Shown here: one piece after another, positions 55,432-64,000 of the stretch | Position numbering within the stretch: position 1 is the first letter of the stretch | Layout: each line of letters opens with the position of its first letter | Assembly: GCF_016545825.1 (NCBI RefSeq) | Contig: NC_052615.1 | Coordinates: 23,056,520-23,120,519 of the forward strand | Source: Eucalyptus grandis | Taxonomy: Eukaryota; Streptophyta; Magnoliopsida; Myrtales; Myrtaceae | Reading direction: 5' to 3' | Length of the DNA stretch: 64,000 nucleotides | Made by a program: the position numbers and the translations under genes | Notes under the pieces: generated by a model | The model's database searches: none | What the model was told of the DNA's origin: nothing | What the model saw: the letters and a program-made list of their open reading frames with translations, nothing else

Positions 55432-58400
55432 TCAAATTGGCAAGGGGCTAACAAACAGTGATGTGACATGCTCTTTAAGCTTGGTCTTGGAGTGGGTGTA
55501 AGAATCTCCATTGGTGTATAACACATCGATCACCCACAAGATATTGAGAAATAGGGTGAGAACTAGCGTTGGGCCTGGAGTTAGACCAATAAATTCTTCA
55601 TTTATGTCCTTCCATGCATCAACAACTTGTTTTTGGAGTTCCTCCCCGGTTTCCTATTTCGAGACACCATTTTCTTTCATTAACAAATCTACTGTAGATG
55701 TTATGTGCCCCCTCTTTGGCTCATATTGTATGTCAACAACCTTGGTGTAATTAGGTTAACATTGTTTTCGATTGAGTGGTGGTCGATCTAATTTTATTAG
55801 AGTATTGGAGGATAATTATGTTTTTATTATACCTACTGAGAAACAATGTCACCGAGCAACCATTCAAAAGCATCTCTTGTAACCACATCACCCTTTCCTA
55901 CAAGTGATGTGATTGATAACTCTCCATAGCCCGTCGTTAATAAAGCAAGGGGCTTGTATTCCTCTATTGTTGGTGAGTAGCTGGTATGGAACCATTTGGC
56001 TTCGTGAAAGTACCCTCTCGCTTGCTTCTTCATCTAAGAAATTAAACATAAACAAGATGTTGGGTTTCTGAGGGGAAAAAAATTGTGTTGGATGCATGTA
56101 AAATGTGGTGACAATGCTTACTACTTCTTTTGCATAGGCAAGGCAATATGATCTTTCTTTTTTTGGCCAGTTCATTCCCAATTTTATCATAGAGATCGAG
56201 AAGCTCCTTATAATGAGTGTGCATAAACTCTGGTAGTCCATCCATGGCATCAATATCCCACCTAAATTTGAGTCCTTGAAAATGGCGCACTTACTCTACA
56301 CATGCTTTGATCAAATTCAAAAGTTTGAGAAAAAGAATACGGATTACGTACTTCTCAATTGTTCCGGCATAGGGTACAAGTTCTTCCAATATGCCATAGA
56401 TGTCATGAATATCGTCAAAAATGGAAATTAGGGTAGTCACTCTAGTTAGTATATTTCTAGCCATTGCAAACTCTTATTGGAAATATGCTCCAGCCATCCA
56501 TAAGAACAACTTCACAATCCTATCTCTAGTAAAGAGAAACTTCCTCACAACATCTATATCCTTCCACCACTTATATTTAAATGAATATGAGTGTTATTGA
56601 AAGCACATTAGCTTGATGAATTCACATAGTTTAAACTAATCTTTTTGGATTTCAAAAGCACTATTTTGAAGGATAAATTGAAACTGGATGAGTAAATCTC
56701 TGGAAAACACAATAAAAAAAAAGCGATAATTTGGGCATTGGTAAAACATAATCTAGAAGCTAATTTTAGATTATACTATCATGTGGGTTAACCTTGTAAT
56801 CTGGCAGATTTCCTTATGGTGTGGCTCTTGTAGTAAGTTGAATTCTAGTTTAGCCAAGGTGAGCAAGACCTTGTCATGTGAAGGCTCTTCTTGGTAGAGT
56901 GAAATATAATGCCTTGCCTCGAGTCTTAGTAACCCCTTGCAAAGTGGCTGCTTTAGGGCATGACTCACTTATTTTGGAAGACTATGCTTACTTTCGTTTC
57001 ATCAATCGATTCAATGTCAATTATAGCAAAAGGAAGTGTTTCTTTGTGTTACACAGAAGAAATCAATTCTAAACACTAATACAATTAGATCTACTCTTCA
57101 TAGCCAAACTTGGTATTCACAAATAGCATCGCCATGGTACCCTAAATGGTAAGCTTCATATAGGCTTAGCAATCTGCACACATATGTGATAAGTGATTTC
57201 TTGAAGTTGCCTTCATCATCCTTTAAATTTGTTAAAGACCTCTGTGCAACCAACCAACATGGGGAAAAAAGACATAATCAATTAGAAATTAGGAAGGTGA
57301 TACACCCAGTTAATGTTCTAGATTTTCTTTGACTTGTTTCTCCTAGAATTCGAATGAGCACTAGTAATTTTCCAAAGAAAGAATTTTATGGGATTGGTTC
57401 ACTTTGTTTAAGACTTACACAATGAAATATTGAAACCTTGTTGTCGCGGCAATCAAGACATAAAAGCAATCATGTGAAGGTTGTCTCCTTTAAAAATCGG
57501 GAAAATTACAAAAAATAGTCCTAAATTTATTGCAATTTTTCCAATTTAGTTTTAAACCTTTTTTTAAGCCACTTAGTTCTAAACTTTTTGTAATTACGCC
57601 AATTCTGTCCATAAGCCAGAAGCCAAAGATTTGGCCAATCAGTTCTAAACCCTTCTCACGAGGGCTGTTAGTAGCTGGGTGAGGCTCACCCTCACTAGAG
57701 GTTGCGACCTTGCACGGCCTTAGGCAATGGCTACTAATGGCTGGGTAATGGCTAGGTGAGGCTCGTCAAACCTCACTAGCCATGGTGATGCCCAACCTAG
57801 CTAGATGTGGCAAGGTCGAAGGGCTTGACCTTGTGCAGCCTTTGGCCTAGGCAAGCCTCATCGGCCATGGGCAAGTCATGGCCTCGCTAAATCTTGCAAG
57901 GCCTCACTCAGCCATGGCAAAGGTGGCCTCACTATCGCTAGGCAATGCTCACCTTCGCCATTGGTTGGTGAGGCTAACTTCGCCGACGCTTGCCTCTGGC
58001 TAGCCGTTGGCCAGAGGAAGGAGTAAGGAGGAAGGACGAAAAAAGAGAGACAAAGAGAAAAAGAAAAAGAAATTAAAAAATTGAGAATTAAATTATTATA
58101 AAAAATTATCCATGTTAGTATAAGCTAGCTAAGGTTGGATAAACTAAATTAGCACAATTGCAAAAAATTTAGGACTGAATTAGCAAAAAAAAAAAAAAAA
58201 ATGTTTATTACCGAATTGGAAAATTTGTAATAGATTTAGGACTAGTTTGATAATTTTCCCCTTAAAAATCTCCATGGTCAAGTTGCGAGTAACTTTTGTG
58301 GATCCGTTCTAATTGCTCATCAATTTCTTGTTCAATTCCCAAGCATTTAACTTAATCAATCAAGTGAAGCATTTGTTATCCACGACACCAGTCAATATCT

Positions 58401-58461
58401 CCCTCACCTCTCCTTTCAATTCATCAACTTGTTCCTCCACTCTTCCAAGGAATTTGAACTT
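55432..58461 (-). pseudogene. Terpene synthase relic lacking its first exon
   Basis: Minus-strand exons match the plant TPS order. 58461-57419 (split by a MITE) has VEEQVDELKGEVREIL, EIDEQLERIHKSY and LPRQQGFNIS. 57241-56793 has FNKFKDDEGNFKKSL, LLSLYEAYHL and [20 protein letters not shown]. 56579-56352 has WWKDID and the DDIHDIYG metal-binding DDxxD motif. 56261-56122 has KWDIDAMDGLPEFMHTHY. 56035-55837 has MKKQARGYFHEAKWF and TTGYGELSITSLVGKGDVV. The last exon to 55432 has EPKRGHITS and AWKDINEEF. Inactivating lesions: TAA 56474-56476, TAG 55654-55656, a frameshift in an A run near 56170, loss of about 50 nt just before the NSE/DTE region, an insertion near 57000-57080, and the MITE. No exon with RRx8W was found. 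The family makes terpenes by cyclising prenyl diphosphates. Confidence 0.88.
57499..58261. mobile_element. Mutator-like MITE inside a terpene synthase exon
   Basis: A perfect 9-bp target duplication TTAAAAATC lies at 57490-57498 and 58262-58270. Inverted ends start GGGAAAATTA (left) and GGGGAAAATTAT (right, inverted) and continue for about 110 bp with agtcctaaat, tattrcaa.tttt and cagtcctaaa words. The core (about 57655-58010) is moderately G+C-rich with gaggctcacc/ctcgccat-type repeats, followed by a purine tract gagaaaaagaaaaagaaatt. It lies between the codons for IHKSY and those for RQQGF, so it interrupts coding sequence. Confidence 0.9.
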
Positions 58462-58916
58462 CTGCACATATATAATATGCCATTGCAAATAAAAGCAAGC
58501 ATGAGATACGTATAATTAAAAAGACTCCAGGGAAAGTAGAGTTACTGTGAAAATTAATAATCATGTTATCTTGGTTACAAACTCATGAAAGATATGAAAA
58601 CAAGGCATATTATGTAAACTCCTCAATATGACGAGCATGTACTTTTAGAAAAGTGAATTAATTGTAAAGACCAAATCATTTCATTTTGAAATTTCCCAAG
58701 AGACAAAATCGAATTGAATAATCAATGCCCAAATCATTTCATTTAGGTGGAGTTATAAAATTGATGTTTTTGTAGGGGGGGACTGTTGCATACATCGGGC
58801 GCATACAGTATAGTTTGAACGTGTTAAACGTGACTGAGTTTGGCATAATCAAACTCTCGAGTTAGGAAGAAATTAAATGCGACCCACATTAAGGGAACTT
58901 CCTAAAGCAACAAACC
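58462..58916. other. Short gap between the TPS relic and the MULE
   Basis: No gene was seen. TPS exon 1 would be expected here on the minus strand but could not be found, so it was either lost or moved beyond the MULE. Confidence 0.5.
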
Positions 58917-59147
58917 GGGAGAAGTACACTAATGGTGCCATAAGTTGTGTACGGCGCTCACTTTGGTGCCAAAAGTTTTCGGCGGATTACTTAAGTGCCA
59001 AATTGGAGGAAAAACGATCACTTTGGTGCCACCGGCGAGAAATTCCGGCCAAAATAATTACGTGGCTTTTATATTTAAAAAAAATTGACTTGGCTTAAGA
59101 TTGTCCACAGTGGATAGCATAAAACGACGCCGTTTTCATTTCTTCGT

Positions 59148-59167
59148 AAGAAACGACGTCGTTTCTT
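59148..59167. repeat. 20-bp perfect palindrome in the MULE left end
   Basis: aagaaacgacgtcgtttctt is self-complementary over 20 bases. It sits among further acgacgccgttt words and could be a protein-binding site in the subterminal region. Confidence 0.85.
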
Positions 59168-59899
59168 GCCATCCACTATGGATTCACATAAGAAACGACG
59201 CCGCGTTGCTCCATAGCAAAAAACGATGTCACTGAAGAGGGAGTAAAATAGGGTTCGTATACGATTCTCCTTGACGTCGGCCGTAGCTCGCTCACCCACC
59301 GTCGTTCACCCACTGCCGTTCGCTCAACCGACGTTCGCTCGCCTGCCGTCACTCGGCCACCACTGTAGTTGCGCCGTCGCTCACGATCGTTCAGGTTTGT
59401 CATGTTCTCTACGTGGATCAATTTTGCGAAAAATTTAGGATTCTGACATGCAAGTTAGGGCACAAAGGGCAAATTGAGGGCTCGGCTCAAGGGGAAAGTA
59501 GTGGGAAAAGTGGTGGGGATGTCACTTTTATGAGGACGGAATAGAAAAATTGATTCTTCCATCGTTCATTCACTTTCTGTTGTGGGGACCAAATAGAAAA
59601 ATAGGGTGCGGAGGGGCTTGACTTAGATGGAAATAGTGGGGGGACCGAATTTGTTTGTTTAATTAATTGGACTGCTTTTGTGGGGGACCGAATGTGAATG
59701 TGATTAAATTGAAAAATGGGTGGTGGGGACCTCACTTTGTTTAATTAATTCGGTTTTTTTTTGTTTCTGTAAATGCACCGAATTGGGGAGATTTTAGTCG
59801 CATTTGTTCCTTGACAACAAAACGACAAGGACCTGCATGTGAAGTTGCCGATTCTGTCATGTGTTTCTAACAAAACAACAATAACTCTTTTTCTTTTTT

Positions 59900-62800
59900 T
59901 TCATTGGGTGCAACATCGACATTGACACAAATCAAGTAGGCGTCATTGTTTGCTATGGTGGAGAGTTTGTTATTGGCACCGAAGATTGTGAATATAGTGG
60001 TGGAAATGAATGTACTATTTATATCAATGTTTGGAAGCCATCATATATTGATTTTATGAGGGATTTGGTATATTTTTTACGATGCAAAGTGCAAAAACTA
60101 CATTATTGTGTTCCTGGGAAAGAATTGAAGGATGGGTTGAGATTTTTTAATGACAATAATGGTATTAAGGATATCATTTACCATTATCTTCATGGTGAAA
60201 AAGCTAAGGTATATGTTGAGTATTATAGTGAGGATGAGGATGAGGATGAGGATGGGGATGAGCAGATAGTGAGGATGAGGATGAGGATGAGGATGGGGAT
60301 GAGCAGACCACCACTAAAGGAGGAGAAGTGAGAGATCTTGTTCAAGCGAGTAATCAGGTTGGGGATGAGTTTAGGTTAAATGGAGGGCAAAATGAGAGGG
60401 AGATAAGTCATATTGATAAAAATGAACAAAAAGGGAGATGTCCTGAAATCTTGGGTGAAGATTTTGGTGAAGATGTGGGCGATGAAGACTTCATTGGATT
60501 AGAATGGGAAATTGCTTTATCTAGTGAATCGGAAGATGAATGTTTGGCTTTAGTAAATTTCCCAAGTGATGAAGATGATGATGAACTCGCACAGTCAAGA
60601 CAAAAGCAAAGGGAATTTCTGAGAAAAAAACTTACAGCTTCAGCAAAAAGGCCCGAGCTAGTAAATAGGGATGGAGATCCAGCTGAGGGTAATAGAAGTG
60701 AAGATGAAGAAAGCTGTGGCGATGAAGTTGCTGGTTCGGAAAATGAGCTTCACAATGATGATGAAGAACCCGCTCCTCGAAGAAAAAGTAAGTACCCTTG
60801 CTATGATCCGACTGTTGATAAACCTGTTTTGTCGGTGGACATGAGATTTGACGATGCCAAACAGTTCAAGGAAGCTGTTGTGAAGAATTCAATTGGTGAA
60901 CAGAGGAGCGTTAAATTCATTAGAAACACGAAGGAGTTTGTGAGAGCTAAGTGCTCACAACCTAATTGTTCGTGGAAGCTCTATGTCGCGCTTAGTTAGA
61001 ATGGGTCATTCCAGATTAGGTCCTTTCAAGAGGAGCATACTTGTCCAATTATCTTTAACAATAAAAGGGTAACAAATGTGTGGTTATCAAAGCATTTTTT
61101 CAATACTATCAAAGCAAGGCCCGAGATCAAGAGTCCTCAATTTCAACAGTTAGTGAAGGAGCAAGTCGGGGTTAATGTGTCGAGGAATCAATGTAAGAGA
61201 GTGAAGATGAGGGTGATGAAGATATTGATAGGTGGGTATAAGGAAGAATATGCGCAAGTATGGGATTATGCTGGTGAATGCATGTTTCAAAACCCATCTA
61301 GTATGGTATATGTAGAGGTTGTGGAGAGGCCACTCCCTGATCTTGGGCCTAGATTTGATAGATTTTATGTTTGTTTTGATGCATGTAAACGGGGCTTCTT
61401 GGCTGGTTGTAGAAGAGTTATAGGATTGGATGGATGCTTTCTAAAGGGTTTATGCAAGGGGGAGTTGTTGGCTGCTGTGGGGACAAATGCCAATAATCAA
61501 ATGTTCCCGATAGCTTGGGCGGTGGTAAAGATAGAGAACAAGGATATTTGGTCCTAGTTTCTAAAAAAATTAATGGCTAATCTTGAGATAACCGATGGGG
61601 GAGGATGGGCATTCATGAGCGACCAACATAAGGTAATTTCATTGTCAATTAATTCACTCCCTTTTAACATTAATCACTTGCATATTTTTTTTTTACTTGT
61701 ATTTATTGATTTGAATTTTTGTAGGGACTTATTCCTGCATTGGCTGAATTGATGCCACATACTAAGCATAGAATGTGCGCAAGGCACATATATGCAAATT
61801 GGTCAAGGAACTTTAAAGAAGATAGGCTGCAAAAGCAGTTCTGGCAGATAGCAAAGAGTACGAATATGGCTGATTTCATATTAGCCAAACAAGGATTGTT
61901 GCAGCTGACAAATGAATGTTTTGATGCACTCTTCCAGATAGAAGCTAAGCACTGGTATCGAGCCTTCTTCAGCGAAGAGTTCAAATGCGATATCATTGAT
62001 AAAAACCTCAGTGAAGCTTTCAATGGTAGAATATTAGAGGCCAAGTGCAAACCAATCATCGGCATGCTTGATGATATTCGAGTTATGGTTATGACTAGAC
62101 TGCATAGGCAAAGAGATGAGGCTACAAAATGGAGTCGAGACTGTGGCCCTAGGATTGTGAAGAGATTGGATGCAAATATTGCTATTAGTAGGTTCTGCCA
62201 TCCAGTTTGGAATGGAGATAATGGATATGAGATTATTCAAAATCAGGATAAGTATGTTGTCAACCTGGATAGAAGAAAGTGTTTATGCCAAGCCTAGCAA
62301 CTGAATGGAATTCTCTGTGCCCATGCCATTTGTGCTATTCAGATGGAACAAGAAAACCCAGATGATTACCAACATGATTGGTACAAAAAAACTCATACTT
62401 TGCTTCATACTAATTCATGATGCAGCCTATCAAAAGCAGCAAATTTTGGGAGCCAACAAATCATGAAAGCCCTCTACCTTTACCGCTGAAGAAGCAAATA
62501 GGAAGGCCAAAAAAGAGACGAAGAATGCAGCAGGAAGAGGCATCAAGTCAAAGGATGAGTAGGACTGGATCAAAGATGAAATGCTCCTATTGTCGCAAGG
62601 AAGGGCACAATAAGAAAGGTTGTGAGCTGAAAAAACAGCATCAACAGCAAGATGTAATGGCTGATTTAGTGCTAGGGACAGGACCTATTGAAGAGTTTCT
62701 TGTTGGGCCTATTGAAGGGAGGACAGAAGGCCCTGCTATAATGCCTACTAAAGGACAAACAGAAAGCCATGCTGTAAGGTAAGTATCCTCTTTGTCTTAG

Positions 62801-63641
62801 TAACTTTACAGTTCTTATTCGATAGTGTTGTTGGTCATAATCCTAATACAGTACATTATTGTAAGACCTATTAAAGGGCCAGAAAAAGGCCCTGTTGTAG
62901 GCTCAAGTGTAGGGATAGGGATTGGAATGGATAGGACAGCAACAACAACAACTGAGTCCACTGTTGAGCAAACAAGAAAAAAATATCCTATAAGTTGTAC
63001 ATTGCTATATTTGGTCTTTTATGGGCTAAAATTTACATTTGTTATGTGTTTCTCAGGTGAGAAGACGAGCAACTACACAAGTTGCAGAGGTTGCTACAAG
63101 GATTATTGTTGCTGAAAATGATATACCACAGCGAACAAGAGGGGCTCTTGGAAAAAGATTAAGGCAATATGGTTATGAGATTTACACAGATGAACGTACT
63201 GGAATGACTATTTTGAATGTAAGATTTATAGGCCTCATGCATTTAATTTGTTGTACTTCAATTCATTTGGTTGACAATATCACTATGTTCTTATAGCTTG
63301 GAAGAACTTCGGAGGTACTTCTCTCTCAAGGTGGGACAACTCAAGAATCAAGGGTGCAGCCAAAGAAGAGTGCTCCAAAGAAGAAGAAGATGGCGAGTAT
63401 AGCTGCGAAACAACCATCCAAAAAGAACCCAGCACCAGTTCCATCTCAACCAACGATTGGGAGCGGTAGTGATGATATGGACCAACACATGACACATGCT
63501 AGAACAAAAATAGCCGTAGTCAAAAACAAGGAAAAGGAAAATGAGGTGACAAAAAGCCCAGCTAAAGAACCTGCACATCCAGTTCGAAAGAGTGCTCATA
63601 TTATGAATCAATTCAAAGCTCCAAGAGGAAAAGGAGATTAA
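59900..63641 (+). pseudogene. mudrA-like: MURA-type transposase with SWIM domain and zinc knuckle
   Basis: From about 59900 the frame has VGVIVCYGGEFVIG and a PB1-like N-terminus (MRDLVYFLRCKVQ), then an acidic stretch. The MuDR DNA-binding region follows at about 60780-60990 (VDMRFDDAKQFKEAVVK, KCSQPNCSWKLY). The MULE DDE core has GLDGCFLKG (about 61423), SDQHK|GL across a 92-bp intron (61633-61724), CARHIYANW and NLSEAFNGRI. SWIM residues CLC...CAH lie at about 62280-62330. An AT-hook-like GRPKKRRR (about 62500) and CCHC knuckle CSYCRKEGHNKKGC (about 62583) follow. The C-terminal exons end ...RTGMTILN (63218) and 63297-63641. TAG stops at 60997, 61555 and 62295, a frameshift near 62410 and a 41-bp duplication at 60225 inactivate it. 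Transposase would act in the nucleus on the element's ends. Confidence 0.9.
60225..60306 (+). repeat. 41-bp perfect tandem duplication in the transposase gene
   Basis: Two adjacent identical 41-bp copies (60225-60265 and 60266-60306) begin atagtgaggatgagg and end atgagcag. 41 is not a multiple of three, so the second copy is read in another frame: acidic EDEDED in copy 1 becomes MRMRMR in copy 2, and the frame shifts. Confidence 0.95.
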
Positions 63642-64000
63642 GGTGTTGTCAATATTGACTGATGGGAGGGTGCTGGACATGGTCTTTTTCATGTTTTCTT
63701 TTTTTAGGAGTGTGTGTGTTGGATATTATATCATTGATGGTAGTTGTTGCCCGCAATGTCATTGTTTTTTTTTAAGAGAGTGTTGAACTTTCGATGATTG
63801 GGGAGTGAAGTTAGACATGTTTTTCTTTTCTTTTGTAAACAATCAATCAATGTTAATGGCAAGTACTGGAATGACTATTCATTTTCTCTTGTGTTGGTTT
63901 CGGCTAGAATGCTAGTAAGTCAGTTATGCTGCCATATATTTTATTTTTGCTGTTGTTGCAACGTTGCTGTTGCTGCACTGTTGCTGTTGTTGGTTAAAGA
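63642..64000. other. 3' flank of the transposase gene
   Basis: No further coding sequence. T-rich text with tgttgttgc/gctgttgctg words at the window end; the element's right TIR is not reached. Confidence 0.5.

Larger units (their letters stand above)
58917..64000 (+). mobile_element. MuDR-type Mutator-like element (left part; right end outside window)
   Basis: The left end begins gggagaagtacactaatggt, followed by gccataagtt, ggtgccaaaag, acttaagtgccaaattggag, gatcacttt, a ccggc patch and aaacgacgccgtttt words. This is the same series as in the TIR elements at 37.2 and 53.8 kb. About 1 kb later a MURA-type transposase starts. No right-hand inverted copy of the end is visible before 64000, so the element continues past the window. 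Confidence 0.75.

Noticed and set aside
55511..55750. Plus-strand 79-codon frame
   Set aside because: It is the antisense shadow of the terpene synthase last exon.
1..64000. CRISPR arrays, operons, rRNA or tRNA genes
   Set aside because: No regular spacer-repeat arrays, rRNA signatures or tRNA cloverleaves were seen. tRNA-like boxes occur only within SINEs, and the window is eukaryotic in character.

Overview
The window looks like repeat-rich nuclear DNA from a flowering plant, most likely a woody eudicot. The evidence is spliced plant gene relics (a terpene synthase, a DUF4220/DUF594 membrane protein, a JmjC NO66-like oxygenase, an F-box/LRR protein) among Sirevirus-type Copia elements, Mutator-like and hAT-like DNA transposons and tRNA-derived SINEs. 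I cannot name the species; Myrtaceae-type genomes are a guess. I found no intact host gene: every recognisable host gene carries stops, frameshifts, deletions or insertions.

Layout. 1-9 kb: non-coding repeat DNA with a ~61-65 bp minisatellite, a 22-bp-arm hairpin and a terminal-inverted-repeat (TIR) element with a G+C-rich core. 9.07-18.60 kb: a complete but decayed Sirevirus-like Copia element (+). 19.3-22.3 kb: SINEs, a hAT-like relic and a diverged tandem duplication. 22.9-33.3 kb: a DUF4220/DUF594 pseudogene split by a second Sirevirus copy (-), with 5-bp target duplication AAAAG; the first three LTR bases (TGA) end the reading frame and the gene's C-terminal codons resume after the element. 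34.5 kb: F-box/LRR pseudogene. 37.2-38.1, 39.6-40.1 and 53.8-55.0 kb: non-autonomous TIR elements whose ends (AGTGCCAAAA family) match the left end of a Mutator-like element starting at 58.92 kb. 38.9-41.5 kb: degenerate tandem repeats, part with a ~189-bp period. 41.9-42.6 kb: Sirevirus fragment. 43.25-44.11 kb: hAT-like element with perfect 8-bp target duplication. 45.2-50.3 kb: four-exon NO66-like pseudogene (-) lacking most of its catalytic JmjC core. 51.0-52.3 kb: two more small TIR elements. 55.4-58.5 kb: terpene synthase pseudogene (-) with a Mutator-like MITE in an exon. 58.9 kb to the window end: MuDR-type element whose transposase has three TAG stops and a 41-bp out-of-frame duplication; its right end lies outside the window.

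The most interesting signals are: (1) TIR elements with different ends carry the same kind of G+C-rich 'gcgaggctc' core, often between pyrimidine-rich and purine-rich tracts; (2) a likely autonomous-parent/MITE relationship between the 58.9 kb MULE and three smaller elements; (3) an LTR terminus acting as the stop codon of a host reading frame; (4) the loss of the Fe-binding core from an otherwise recognisable NO66-like gene. All coordinates, alignments and target duplications were read by eye; no database search was run.
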